NCBI RefSeq assembly: GCF_045679555.1
Contig: NW_027256027.1
Coordinates: forward strand, 1 to 64,000
Length of the DNA stretch: 64,000 nt
Origin: Salvelinus alpinus
Lineage: Eukaryota; Chordata; Actinopteri; Salmoniformes; Salmonidae
Reading direction: 5' to 3'
Shown here: positions 20,941 to 33,600 of the stretch, in pieces
Layout: each line of letters opens with the position of its first letter
How positions within the stretch are numbered: the first letter of the stretch is position 1
Notes under the pieces: generated by a model
What the model saw: only the letters and a program-made list of their open reading frames with translations
Database searches by the model: none
Told to the model about the DNA's origin: nothing
Position numbers and translations under genes: made by a program

Positions 20941-21963
20941 ACTCTCTCTCCGTCTCCCTCCTCCTCCTCTCCGTCTCCCTCCTCCTCCTCTCCGTCTCCC
21001 TCCCCCTCCTCTCCGTCTCCCTCCTCCTTCTCCCCCTCCTCTCCGTCTCCCTCCTCCTCCTCTCCGTCCTCCTCTCCGTCTCCCTCCTCCTCTCCGTCTC
21101 CCTCCTCCTCCTCTCCGTCCCCCTCCTCCTCTCCGTCCCCCTCCTCCTCTCCGTCTCCCCCCTCCTCCTCTCCGTCTCCCCCCTCCTCCTCTCCGTCTCC
21201 CCCATCCTCCTCTCCGTCTCCCTCCTCCTCCGCTCCGTCTCCCTCCTCCTCCTCCTCTCCGTCTCCCTCCTCCTCTCCGTCTCCCTCCTCCTCTCCGTCT
21301 CCCTCCTCCTCTCCGTCTCCCTCCTCCTCCTCCTCTCCGTCTCCCTCCTCCTCCCCCTCCTCCTCTCCGTCTCCCTCCTCCTCTCCGTCTCCCTCCTCCT
21401 CTCCGTCTCCCTCCTCCTCCTCCTCTCCGTCTCCCTCCTCCTCTCCGTCTCCCTCCTCCTCCCCCTCCTCCTCTCCGTCTCCCTCCTCCACCTCCTCTCC
21501 GTCTCCCTCCTCCTCTCCGTCTCCCTCCTCCTCCTCTCCGTCTCCCTCCCCCTCCTCTCCGTCTCCCTCCCCCTCCTCTCCGTCTCCCTCCTCCTCTCCG
21601 TCTCCCTTCTCCGTCTCCCTCCTCCCTCGTCTCCCTCCTCCCCCTCCTCCTCTCCGTCTCCCTCCTCCTCTCCGTCTCCCTCCTCCTCTCCGTCTCCCTC
21701 CTATCCGTCTCCCTCCTCCTCCTCTCCGTCTCCCTCCTCCTCCTCTCCGTCTTCCCCCTCCTCCTCTCCGTCTCCCTCCTCCTCTCCGTCTCCCTCCTCC
21801 TCCTCTCCGTCTCCCTCCTCCTCTCCGTCTCCCCCCTCCTCTCCGTCTCCCCCCTCCTCTCCGTCTCCCTCCTCCTCTCCCTCTCCCTCCTCCTCTCCCT
21901 CCTCCTCTCCCTCCGCCTCCTCTCCGTCTCCCTCCCCCTCCTCCTCTCCGTCTCCCTCTATAG
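20941..21963 (+). repeat. CT-rich 18-bp minisatellite forming the last intron's pyrimidine tract
   Basis: About one kilobase of nearly pure pyrimidine is built from CTCCGTCTCCCTCCTCCT, with 3-bp length steps from gain or loss of CCT. It runs to CCCTCTATAG, the acceptor at 21954-21963. It therefore looks like an expanded polypyrimidine tract. Each unit has one CpG (CTCCGTC), unlike the other arrays in the window. The minus strand is GGAGGAG-rich. Confidence 0.95.
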
Positions 21964-22090
21964 TGATGGGGAGAATGTTCCAGACTCGGTACCGGTAACC
22001 CGTTCATCCCGCCGGGCCAAGACGGCAGCTTTGGACAAAACCAGACTGGACCTCAGTGCCCTCATCAACCAGGAGGCTAACACCTCGTAG
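21964..22090 (+). CDS. ncapg: ncapg terminal exon with RRAKTAAL tail
   Basis: From the carried AG the exon reads SDGENVPDSVPVTRSSRRAK, then TAALDKTRLDLSALINQEANTS and a TAG stop at 22088-22090. The RRAKTAAL segment followed by an acidic/leucine-rich helix is the best-conserved part of the CAP-G C-terminus and is the strongest single reason for the gene assignment. Splicing directly from exon D keeps the frame. The acceptor (TATAG) follows one kilobase of pyrimidines. There is no sign of frameshift or premature stop. Confidence 0.88.
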
Positions 22091-22275
22091 AGTCCCAGGT
22101 CGGATAGGGTAGAGAGGTCAGAGGTCAGGATGTGTGTAGCTGCCTAGTGGAATCACTAATGTATCAGAGTAGTGGACATGTCTCTAACCCTGTTGATCTA
22201 CAAAGGAATGTCTATGATCAACCTGAATTAAAAATGTATTTTTATTGGATTAAATAAAACTATTAACCTTCCTCC
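22091..22275 (+). terminator. ncapg: ncapg 3' UTR and poly(A) signal
   Basis: The 3' UTR is short, under 200 bp. A canonical AATAAA lies at 22253-22258 in TTAAATAAAAC, followed within about 40 bp by TGTGGTGTCTCT, a plausible GU-rich downstream element. Cleavage would fall near 22270-22280, just before the 40-bp satellite begins at about 22321. Confidence 0.8.
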
Positions 22276-23981
22276 TGCCTGTGGTGTCTCTCTGCTGTAA
22301 TTCACCCTTAGTTATTGAACCTGTATTCCTCATTGAGGTCAGGAGAACTCTGTATTCCTCCAGGAAGTCCCACTGAGGTCAGGAGAACTCTGTATTCCTC
22401 CAGGAAGTCCCATTGAGGTCAGAACTCTAGTCCTCCAGGAAGTCCCATTGAGGTCAGAACTCTAGTCCTCCAGGAAGTCCCATTGAGGTCAGGGTAACTC
22501 TGTATTCCACCAGGAAGTCCCATTGAGGTCAGGAGAACTCTGTATTCCTCCAGGAAGTCCCATTGAGGTCAGGGTAACTCTGTATTCCTCCAGGAAGTCC
22601 CATTGAGGTCAGGAGAACTCTGTATTCCTCCAGGAAGTCCCATTGAGGTCAGGAGAGCTCTGTATTCCTCCAGGAAGTCCCATTGAGGTCAGGAGAACTC
22701 TGTATTCCTCCAGGAAGTCCCATTGAGGTCAGGGTAACTCTGTATTCCTCCAGGAAGTCCCATTGAGGTCAGGAGAACTCTGTATTACTCCAGGAAGTCA
22801 CATTGAGGTCAGGAGAGCTCTGTATTCCTCCAGGAAGTCCCATTGAGGTCAGGAGAGCTCTGTATTCCTCCAGGAAGTCCCATTGAGGTCAGGAGAACTC
22901 TGTATTCCTCCAGGAAGTCCCATTGAGGTCAGGAGAACTCTGTATTCCTCCAGGAAGTCCCATTGAGGTCAGGAGAGCTCTGTATTCCACCAGGAAGTCC
23001 CATTGAGGTCAGGAGAACTCTGTATTCCTCCAGGAAGTCCCATTGAGGTCAGGAGAACTGTATTCCTCCAGGAAGTCCCATTGAGGTCAGGAGAACTCTG
23101 TATTCCTCCAGGAAGTCCCACTGAGGTCAGGAGAACTCTGTATTCCTCCAGGAAGTCCCATTGAGGTCAGGAGAACTCTGTATTCCTCCAGGAAGTCCCA
23201 TTGAGGTCAGGAGAACTCTGTATTCCTCCAGGAAGTCCCATTGAGGTCAGGAGAACTCTGTATTCCTCCAGGAAGTCCCATTGAGGTCAGGAGAGCTCTG
23301 TATTCCTCCAGGAAGTCCCATTGAGGTCAGAACTCTAGTCCTCCAGGAAGTCCCATTGAGGTCAGAACTCTAGTCCTCCAGGAAGTCCCATTGAGGTCAG
23401 AACTCTAGTCCTCCAGGAAGTCCCATTGAGGTCAGGAGAACTCTGTATTCCTCCAGGAAGTCCCATTGAGGTCAGGAGAGCTCTGTATTCCTCCAGGAAG
23501 TCCCATTGAGGTCAGAACTCTAGTCCTCCAGGAAGTCCCATTGAGGTCAGAACTCTAGTCCTCCAGGAAGTCCCATTGAGGTCAGAACTCTAGTCCTCCA
23601 GGAAGTCCCATTGAGGTCAGGAGAACTCTGTATTCCTCCAGGAAGTCCCATTGAGGTCAGAACTCTAGTCCTCCAGGAAGTCCCATTGAGGTCAGAACTC
23701 TAGTCCTCCAGGAAGTCCCATTGAGGTCAGGAGAGCTCTGTATTCCTCCAGGAAGTCCCATTGAGGTCAGAACTCTAGTCCTCCAGGAAGTCCCATTGAG
23801 GTCAGGAGAGCTCTGTATTCCTCCAGGAAGTCCCATTGAGGTCAGGAGAGCTCTGTATTCCTCCAGGAAGTCCCATTGAGGTCAGGATAACTCTGTATTC
23901 CTCCAGGAAGTCCCATTGAGGTCAGGATAACTCTGTATTCCTCCAGGAAGTCCCATTGAGGTCAGGAGAGCTCTGTATTCC

Positions 23982-24048
23982 ATAAAACTATTAACCTTCC
24001 TCCTGCCTGTGGTGTCTCTCTGCTGTAATTCACCCTTAGTTATTGAAC
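23982..24048 (+). repeat. Internal copy of ncapg-side flank inside the satellite (first)
   Basis: Sixty-seven bases match 22254-22320: ATAAAACTATTAACC through GTTATTGAAC. The copy follows TGTATTCC of a satellite monomer, so the original AATAAA reads CATAAA here. The monomers after it repeat the subtype order seen at the array's start. Confidence 0.95.
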
Positions 24049-24676
24049 CTGTATTCCTCATTGAGGTCAGGAGAACTCTGTATTCCTCCAGGAAGTCCCA
24101 TTGAGGTCAGGAGAACTCTGTATTCCTCCAGGAAGTCCCATTGAGGTCAGAACTCTAGTCCTCCAGGAAGTCCCATTGAGGTCAGAACTCTAGTCCTCCA
24201 GGAAGTCCCATTGAGGTCAGGGTAACTCTGTATTCCACCAGGAAGTCCCATTGAGGTCAGGAGAACTCTGTATTCCTCCAGGAAGTCCCATTGAGGTCAG
24301 GGTAACTCTGTATTCCTCCAGGAAGTCCCATTGAGGTCAGGAGAACTCTGTATTCCTCCAGGAAGTCCCATTGAGGTCAGGAGAGCTCTGTATTCCTCCA
24401 GGAAGTCCCATTGAGGTCAGGAGAACTCTGTATTCCTCCAGGAAGTCCCATTGAGGTCAGGGTAACTCTGTATTCCTCCAGGAAGTCCCATTGAGGTCAG
24501 GAGAACTCTGTATTACTCCAGGAAGTCACATTGAGGTCAGGAGAGCTCTGTATTCCTCCAGGAAGTCCCATTGAGGTCAGGATAACTCTGTATTCCTCCA
24601 GGAAGTCCCATTGAGGTCAGGATAACTCTGTATTCCTCCAGGAAGTCCCATTGAGGTCAGGAGAGCTCTGTATTCC

Positions 24677-24743
24677 ATAAAACTATTAACCTTCCTCCTG
24701 CCTGTGGTGTCTCTCTGCTGTAATTCACCCTTAGTTATTGAAC
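24677..24743 (+). repeat. Internal copy of ncapg-side flank inside the satellite (second)
   Basis: A second copy of the same 67-bp flank lies 695 bp after the first, with the same junction (TATTCCATAAAAC). Both internal copies therefore derive from one rearrangement that was then re-duplicated. Confidence 0.95.
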
Positions 24744-27349
24744 CTGTATTCCTCATTGAGGTCAGGAGAACTCTGTATTCCTCCAGGAAGTCCCATTGAG
24801 GTCAGGAGAACTCTGTATTCCTCCAGGAAGTCCCATTGAGGTCAGAACTCTAGTCCTCCAGGAAGTCCCATTGAGGTCAGAACTCTAGTCCTCCAGGAAG
24901 TCCCATTGAGGTCAGGGTAACTCTGTATTCCACCAGGAAGTCCCATTGAGGTCAGGAGAACTCTGTATTCCTCCAGGAAGTCCCATTGAGGTCAGGGTAA
25001 CTCTGTATTCCTCCAGGAAGTCCCATTGAGGTCAGGAGAACTCTGTATTCCTCCAGGAAGTCCCATTGAGGTCAGGAGAGCTCTGTATTCCTCCAGGAAG
25101 TCCCATTGAGGTCAGGAGAACTCTGTATTCCTCCAGGAAGTCCCATTGAGGTCAGGGTAACTCTGTATTCCTCCAGGAAGTCCCATTGAGGTCAGGAGAA
25201 CTCTGTATTACTCCAGGAAGTCACATTGAGGTCAGGAGAGCTCTGTATTCCTCCAGGAAGTCCCATTGAGGTCAGGAGAGCTCTGTATTCCTCCAGGAAG
25301 TCCCATTGAGGTCAGGAGAACTCTGTATTCCTCCAGGAAGTCCCATTGAGGTCAGGAGAACTCTGTATTCCTCCAGGAAGTCCCATTGAGGTCAGGAGAG
25401 CTCTGTATTCCACCAGGAAGTCCCATTGAGGTCAGGAGAACTCTGTATTCCTCCAGGAAGTCCCATTGAGGTCAGGAGAACTGTATTCCTCCAGGAAGTC
25501 CCATTGAGGTCAGGAGAACTCTGTATTCCTCCAGGAAGTCCCATTGAGGTCAGGAGAACTCTGTATTCCTCCAGGAAGTCCCATTGAGGTCAGGAGAACT
25601 CTGTATTCCTCCAGGAAGTCCCATTGAGGTCAGGAGAACTCTGTATTCCTCCAGGAAGTCCCATTGAGGTCAGGAGAACTCTGTATTCCTCCAGGAAGTC
25701 CCATTGAGGTCAGGAGAGCTCTGTATTCCTCCAGGAAGTCCCATTGAGGTCAGAACTCTAGTCCTCCAGGAAGTCCCATTGAGGTCAGAACTCTAGTCCT
25801 CCAGGAAGTCCCATTGAGGTCAGAACTCTAGTCCTCCAGGAAGTCCCATTGAGGTCAGGAGAACTCTGTATTCCTCCAGGAAGTCCCATTGAGGTCAGGA
25901 GAGCTCTGTATTCCTCCAGGAAGTCCCATTGAGGGCAGAACTCTAGTCCTCCAGGAAGTCCCATTGAGGTCAGGAGAACTCTGTATTCCTCCAGGAAGTC
26001 CCATTGAGGTCAGAACTCTAGTCCTCCAGGAAGTCCCATTGAGGTCAGAACTCTAGTCCTCCAGGAAGTCCCATTGAGGTCAGGAGAGCTCTGTATTCCT
26101 CCAGGAAGTCCCATTGAGGTCAGAACTCTAGTCCTCCAGGAAGTCCCATTGAGGTCAGAACTCTAGTCCTCCAGGAAGTCCCATTGAGGTCAGGAGAGCT
26201 CTGTATTCCTCCAGGAAGTCCCATTGAGGTCAGGAGAGCTCTGTATTCCTCCAGGAAGTCCCATTGAGGTCAGGATAACTCTGTATTCCTCCAGGAAGTC
26301 CCATTGAGGTCAGGATAACTCTGTATTCCTCCAGGAAGTCCCATTGAGGTCAGGAGAGCTCTGTATTCCTCCAGGAAGTCCCATTGAGGTCAGGAGAACT
26401 CTGTATTCCTCCAGGAAGTCCCATTGAGGTCAGGGTAACTCTGTATTCCTCCAGGAAGTCCCATTGAGGTCAGGAGAACTCTGTATTCCTCCAGGAAGTC
26501 CCATTGAGGTCAGGAGAGCTCTGTATTCCTCCAGGAAGTCCCATTGAGGTCAGGAGAACTCTGTATTCCTCCAGGAAGTCCCATTGAGGTCAGGGTAACT
26601 CTGTATTCCTCCAGGAAGTCCCATTGAGGTCAGGGTAACTCTGTATTCCACCAGGAAGTCCCATTGAGGTCAGGAGAACTCTGTATTCCTCCAGGAAGTC
26701 CCATTGAGGTCAGGGTAACTCTGTATTCCTCCAGGAAGTCCCATTGAGGTCAGGAGAACTCTGTATTCCTCCAGGAAGTCACATTGAGGTCAGGAGAGCT
26801 CTGTATTCCTCCAGGAAGTCCCATTGAGGTCAGGAGAGCTCTGTATTCCTCCAGGAAGTCCCATTGAGGTCAGGAGAACTCTGTATTCCTCCAGGAAGTC
26901 CCATTGAGGTCAGGAGAACTCTGTATTCCTCCAGGAAGTCCCATTGAGGTCAGGAGAGCTCTGTATTCCTCCAGGAAGTCCCATTGAGGTCAGGATAACT
27001 CTGTATTCCTCCAGGAAGTCCCATTGAGGTCAGGGTAACTCTGTATTCCACCAGGAAGTCCCATTGAGGTCAGGAGAACTCTGTATTCCTCCAGGAAGTC
27101 CCATTGAGGTCAGGAGAGCTCTGTATTCCTCCAGGAAGTCCCATTGAGGTCAGGAGAGCTCTGTATTCCTCCAGGAAGTCCCATTGAGGTCAGGATAACT
27201 CTGTATTCCTCCAGGAAGTCCCATTGAGGTCAGGATAACTCTGTATTCCTCCAGGAAGTCCCATTGAGGTCAGGAGAACTCTGTATTCCTCCAGGAAATC
27301 CCATTGAGGTCAGGGTAACTCTGTATTCCACCAGGAAGTCCCATTGAGG

Positions 27350-30300
27350 TCAGGAGAACTCTGTATTCCTCCAGGAAGTCCCATTGAGGTCAGGATAACT
27401 CTGTATTCCTCCAGGAAGTCCCATTGAGGTCAGGAGAACTCTGTATTCCTCCAGGAAGTCACATTGAGGTCGGGAGAGCTCTGTATTCCTCCAGGAAGTC
27501 CCATTGAGGTCAGGAGAACTCTGTATTCCTCCAGGAAGTCCCATTGAGGTCAGGAGAGCTCTGTATTCCTCCAGGAAGTCCCATTGAGGTCAGGATAACT
27601 CTGTATTCCTCCAGGAAGTCCCATTGAGGTCAGGATAACTCTGTATTCCTCCAGGAAGTCCCATTGAGGTCAGGAGAACTGTATTCCTCCAGGAAATCCC
27701 ATTGAGGTCAGGAGAACTCTGTATTCCTTCAGGAAGTCCCATTGAGGTCAGGGTAACTCTGTATTCCACCAGGAAGTCCCATTGAGGTCAGGAGAACTCT
27801 GTATTCCTCCAGGAAGTCCCATTGAGGTCAGGGTAACTCTGTATTCCTCCAGGAAGTCCCATTGAGGTCAGGAGAACTCTGTATTCCTCCAGGAAGTCAC
27901 ATTGAGGTCAGGAGAGCTCTGTATTCCTCCAGGAAGTCCCATTGAGGTCAGGAGAGCTCTGTATTCCTCCAGGAAGTCCCATTGAGGTCAGGAGAACTCT
28001 GTATTCCTCCAGGAAGTCCCATTGAGGTCAGGAGAACTCTGTATTCCTCCAGGAAGTCCCATTGAGGTCAGGAGAGCTCTGTATTCCTCCAGGAAGTCCC
28101 ATTGAGGTCAGGATAACTCTGTATTCCTCCAGGAAGTCCCATTGAGGTCAGGGTAACTCTGTATTCCACCAGGAAGTCCCATTGAGGTCAGGAGAACTCT
28201 GTATTCCTCCAGGAAGTCCCATTGAGGTCAGGGTAACTCTGTATTCCTCCAGGAAGTCCCATTGAGGTCAGGAGAGCTCTGTATTCCTCCAGGAAGTCCC
28301 ATTGAGGTCAGGATAACTCTGTATTCCTCCAGGAAGTCCAATTGAGGTCAGGATAACTCTGTATTCCTCCAGGAAGTCCCATTGAGGTCAGGAGAACTCT
28401 GTATTCCTCCAGGAAATCCCATTGAGGTCAGGAGAACTCTGTATTCCTCCAGGAAGTCCCATTGAGGTCAGGGTAACTCTGTATTCCACCAGGAAGTCCC
28501 ATTGAGGTCAGGAGAACTCTGTATTCCTCCAGGAAGTCCCATTGAGGTCAGGGTAACTCTGTATTCCTCCAGGAAGTCCCATTGAGGTCAGGAGAACTCT
28601 GTATTCCTCCAGGAAGTCACATTGAGGTCAGGAGAGCTCTGTATTCCTCCAGGAAGTCCCATTGAGGTCAGGAGAGCTCTGTATTCCTCCAGGAAGTCCC
28701 ATTGAGGTCAGGAGAACTCTGTATTCCTCCAGGAAGTCCCATTGAGGTCAGGAGAACTCTGTATTCCTCCAGGAAGTCCCATTGAGGTCAGGATAACTCT
28801 GTATTCCTCCAGGAAGTCCCATTGAGGTCAGGAGAACTCTGTATTCCTCCAGGAAGTCCCATTGAGGTCAGGATAACTCTGTATTCCTCCAGGAAGTCCA
28901 ATTGAGGTCAGGATAACTCTGTATTCCTCCAGGAAGTCCCATTGAGGTCAGGAGAACTCTGTATTCCTCCAGGAAATCCCATTGAGGTCAGGAGAACTCT
29001 GTATTCCTCCAGGAAGTCCCATTGAGGTCAGGGTAACTCTGTATTCCACCAGGAAGTCCCATTGAGGTCAGGAGAACTCTGTATTCCTCCAGGAAGTCCC
29101 ATTGAGGTCAGGGTAACTCTGTATTCCTCCAGGAAGTCCCATTGAGGTCAGGAGAACTCTGTATTCCTCCAGGAAGTCACATTGAGGTCAGGAGAGCTCT
29201 GTATTCCTCCAGGAAGTCCCATTGAGGTCAGGAGAGCTCTGTATTCCTCCAGGAAGTCCCATTGAGGTCAGGAGAACTCTGTATTCCTCCAGGAAGTCCC
29301 ATTGAGGTCAGGAGAACTCTGTATTCCTCCAGGAAGTCCCATTGAGGTCAGGATAACTCTGTATTCCTCCAGGAAGTCCCATTGAGGTCAGGAGAACTCT
29401 GTATTCCTCCAGGAAATCCCATTGAGGTCAGGAGAACTCTGTATTCCTCCAGGAAGTCCCATTGAGGTCAGGGTAACTCTGTATTCCACCAGGAAGTCCC
29501 ATTGAGGTCAGGAGAACTCTGTATTCCTCCAGGAAGTCCCATTGAGGTCAGGGTAACTCTGTATTCCTCCAGGAAGTCTCATTGAGGTCAGGAGAACTCT
29601 GTATTCCTCCAGGAAGTCCCATTGAGGTCAGGAGAACTCTGTATTCCTCCAGGAAGTCCCATTGAGGTCAGGAGAGCTCTGTATTCCACCAGGAAGTCCC
29701 ATTGAGGTCAGAAGAGCTCTGTATTCCTCCAGGAAGTCCCATTGAGGTCAGAACTCTAGTCCTCCAGGAAGTCCCATTGAGGTCAGAACTCTAGTCCTCC
29801 AGGAAGTCCCATTGAGGTCAGAACTCTAGTCCTCCAGGAAGTCCCATTGAGGTCAGGAGAACTCTATTCCTCCAGGAAGTCCCATTGAGGTCAGGAGAGC
29901 TCTGTATTCCTCCAGGAAGTCCCATTGAGGTCAGAACTCTAGTCCTCCAGGAAGTCCCATTGAGGTCAGAACTCTAGTCCTCCAGGAAGTCCCATTGAGG
30001 TCAGAACTCTAGTCCTCCAGGAAGTCCCATTGAGGTCAGGAGAACTCTGTATTCCTCCAGGAAGTCCCATTGAGGTCAGAACTCTAGTCCTCCAGGAAGT
30101 CCCATTGAGGTCAGAACTCTAGTCCTCCAGGAAGTCCCATTGAGGTCAGGAGAGCTCTGTATTCCTCCAGGAAGTCCCATTGAGGTCAGAACTCTAGTCC
30201 TCCAGGAAGTCCCATTGAGGTCAGAACTCTAGTCCTCCAGGAAGTCCCATTGAGGTCAGGAGAGCTCTGTATTCCTCCAGGAAGTCCCATTGAGGTCAGG

Positions 30301-30660
30301 AGAGCTCTGTATTCCTCCAGGAAGTCCCATTGAGGTCAGGATAACTCTGTATTCCTCCAGGAAGTCCCATTGAGGTCAGGATAACTCTGTATTCCTCCAG
30401 GAAGTCCCATTGAGGTCGGGAGAGCTCTGTATTCCTCCAGGAAGTCCCATTGAGGTCAGGAGAACTCTGTATTCCTCCAGGAAGTCCCATTGAGGTCAGG
30501 AGAGCTCTGTATTCCTCCAGGAAGTCCCATTGAGGTCAGGATAACTCTGTATTCCTCCAGGAAGTCCCATTGAGGTCAGGATAACTCTGTATTCCTCCAG
30601 GAAGTCCCATTGAGGTCAGGAGAACTGTATTCCTCCAGGAAATCCCATTGAGGTCAGGAG
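27350..30660 (+). repeat. 2,946-bp repeat shift within the satellite
   Basis: A block with a 38-bp monomer (GGAGAACTGTATTCC) followed by AGGAAATCCC and ATTCCTTCAGG occurs at 27673 and again at 30619, an offset of 2,946. The same block appears twice more near 39,525 and 39,683 in the second 9-kb copy. Confidence 0.8.
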
Positions 30661-33600
30661 AACTCTGTATTCCTTCAGGAAGTCCCATTGAGGTCAGGGT
30701 AACTCTGTATTCCACCAGGAAGTCCCATTGAGGTCAGGAGAACTCTGTATTCCTCCAGGAAGTCCCATTGAGGTCAGGGTAACTCTGTATTCCTCCAGGA
30801 AGTCCCATTGAGGTCAGGAGAACTCTGTATTCCTCCAGGAAGTCACATTGAGGTCAGGAGAGCTCTGTATTCCTCCAGGAAGTCCCATTGAGGTCAGGAG
30901 AGCTCTGTATTCCTCCAGGAAGTCCCATTGAGGTCAGGAGAACTCTGTATTCCTCCAGGAAGTCCCATTGAGGTCAGGAGAACTCTGTATTCCTCCAGGA
31001 AGTCCCATTGAGGTCAGGAGAGCTCTGTATTCCTCCAGCAAGTCCCATTGAGGTCAGGATAACTCTGTATTCCTCCAGGAAGTCCCATTGAGGTCAGGGT
31101 AACTCTGTATTCCACCAGGAAGTCCCATTGAGGTCAGGAGAACTCTGTATTCCTCCAGGAAGTCCCATTGAGGTCAGGGTAACTCTGTATTCCTCCAGGA
31201 AGTCCCATTGAGGTCAGGAGAACTCTGTATTCCTCCAGGAAGTCCCATTGAGGTCAGGAGAGCTCTGTATTCCTCCAGGAAGTCCCATTGAGGTCAGGAG
31301 AGCTCTGTATTCCTCCAGGAAGTCCCATTGAGGTCAGGATAACTCTGTATTCCTCCAGGAAGTCCAATTGAGGTCAGGATAACTCTGTATTCCTCCAGGA
31401 AGTCCCATTGAGGTCAGGAGAACTCTGTATTCCTCCAGGAAATCCCATTGAGGTCAGGAGAACTCTGTATTCCTCCAGGAAGTCCCATTGAGGTCAGGGT
31501 AACTCTGTATTCCACCAGGAAGTCCCATTGAGGTCAGGAGAACTCTGTATTCCTCCAGGAAGTCCCATTGAGGTCAGGGTAACTCTGTATTCCTCCAGGA
31601 AGTCCCATTGAGGTCAGGAGAACTCTGTATTCCTCCAGGAAGTCACATTGAGGTCAGGAGAGCTCTGTATTCCTCCAGGAAGTCCCATTGAGGTCAGGAG
31701 AGCTCTGTATTCCTCCAGGAAGTCCCATTGAGGTCAGGAGAACTCTGTATTCCTCCAGGAAGTCCCATTGAGGTCAGGAGAACTCTGTATTCCTCCAGGA
31801 AGTCCCATTGAGGTCAGGATAACTCTGTATTCCTCCAGGAAGTCCCATTGAGGTCAGGAGAACTCTGTATTCCTCCAGGAAATCCCATTGAGGTCAGGAG
31901 AACTCTGTATTCCTCCAGGAAGTCCCATTGAGGTCAGGGTAACTCTGTATTCCACCAGGAAGTCCCATTGAGGTCAGGAGAACTCTGTATTCCTCCAGGA
32001 AGTCCCATTGAGGTCAGGGTAACTCTGTATTCCTCCAGGAAGTCTCATTGAGGTCAGGAGAACTCTGTATTCCTCCAGGAAGTCCCATTGAGGTCAGGAG
32101 AACTCTGTATTCCTCCAGGAAGTCCCATTGAGGTCAGGAGAGCTCTGTATTCCACCAGGAAGTCCCATTGAGGTCAGGAGAACTCTGTATTCCTCCAGGA
32201 AGTCCCATTGAGGTCAGGAGAACTCTGTATTCCTCCAGGAAGTCCCATTGAGGTCAGGAGAACTCTGTATTCCTCCAGGAAGTCCCATTGAGGTCAGGAG
32301 AACTCTGTATTCCTCCAGGAAGTCCCATTGAGGTCAGGAGAACTCTGTATTCCTCCAGGAAGTCCCATTGAGGTCAGGAGAACTCTGTATTCCTCCAGGA
32401 AGTCCCATTGAGGTCAGGAGAACTCTGTATTCTTCCAGGAAGTCCCATTGAGGTCAGGAGAGCTCTGTATTCCTCCAGGAAGTCCCATTGAGGTCAGAAC
32501 TCTAGTCCTCCAGGAAGTCCCATTGAGGTCAGAACTCTAGTCCTCCAGGAAGTCCCATTGAGGTCAGAACTCTAGTCCTCCAGGAAGTCCCATTGAGGTC
32601 AGGAGAACTCTGTATTCCTCCAGGAAGTCCCATTGAGGTCAGGAGAGCTCTGTATTCCTCCAGGAAGTCCCATTGAGGTCAGAACTCTAGTCCTCCAGGA
32701 AGTCCCATTGAGGTCAGAACTCTAGTCCTCCAGGAAGTCCCATTGAGGTCAGAACTCTAGTCCTCCAGGAAGTCCCATTGAGGTCAGGAGAACTCTGTAT
32801 TCCTCCAGGAAGTCCCATTGAGGTCAGAACTCTAGTCCTCCAGGAAGTCCCATTGAGGTCAGAACTCTAGTCCTCCAGGAAGTCCCATTGAGGTCAGGAG
32901 AGCTCTGTATTCCACCAGGAAGTCCCATTGAGGTCAGGAGAACTCTGTATTCCTCCAGGAAGTCCCATTGAGGTCAGGAGAACTCTGTATTCCTCCAGGA
33001 AGTCCCATTGAGGTCAGGAGAACTCTGTATTCCTCCAGGAAGTCCCATTGAGGTCAGGAGAACTCTGTATTCCTCCAGGAAGTCCCATTGAGGTCAGGAG
33101 AACTCTGTATTCCTCCAGGAAGTCCCATTGAGGTCAGGAGAACTCTGTATTCCTCCAGGAAGTCCCATTGAGGTCAGGAGAACTCTGTATTCCTCCAGGA
33201 AGTCCCATTGAGGTCAGGAGAGCTCTGTATTCCTCCAGGAAGTCCCATTGAGGTCAGAACTCTAGTCCTCCAGGAAGTCCCATTGAGGTCAGAACTCTAG
33301 TCCTCCAGGAAGTCCCATTGAGGTCAGAACTCTAGTCCTCCAGGAAGTCCCATTGAGGTCAGGAGAACTCTGTATTCCTCCAGGAAGTCCCATTGAGGTC
33401 AGGAGAGCTCTGTATTCCTCCAGGAAGTCCCATTGAGGTCAGAACTCTAGTCCTCCAGGAAGTCCCATTGAGGTCAGAACTCTAGTCCTCCAGGAAGTCC
33501 CATTGAGGTCAGAACTCTAGTCCTCCAGGAAGTCCCATTGAGGTCAGGAGAACTCTGTATTCCTCCAGGAAGTCCCATTGAGGTCAGAACTCTAGTCCTC

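Larger units (their letters stand above)
1..22275 (+). other. ncapg: ncapg locus, 3' portion (condensin I subunit CAP-G)
   Basis: Five plus-strand exons join with compatible phases (0, 0, 1, 1, 2) into one frame of 177 codons plus stop, 534 nt in all. The product is the C-terminal end of CAP-G, the HEAT-repeat subunit of condensin I, which works with the kleisin NCAPH and the SMC2/SMC4 ATPases to compact mitotic chromosomes. The assignment rests on remembered similarity to vertebrate NCAPG in three places: the helical stretch around LSSLELS, the VKDR..LRALEK motif, and the final RRAKTAAL segment. The N-terminal HEAT repeats lie upstream of the window. The gene is unusual in having three of its last four introns filled with tandem repeats, and one of them also contains a full LINE. 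I could not run a protein search, so the name comes from motif recognition plus exon-phase consistency. Confidence 0.85.

Noticed and set aside
20905..21963. Long plus-strand open frame of Ser/Pro repeats (352 codons)
   Set aside because: It is the CT-rich minisatellite read in one frame; unit lengths are multiples of three so it stays open. It ends at the acceptor TAG and is out of phase with ncapg.
20883..22007. Minus-strand Gly/Glu/Asp/Arg-rich open frame (374 codons)
   Set aside because: Antisense of the same CT-rich array and of the terminal ncapg exon; no start context or domain supports it.
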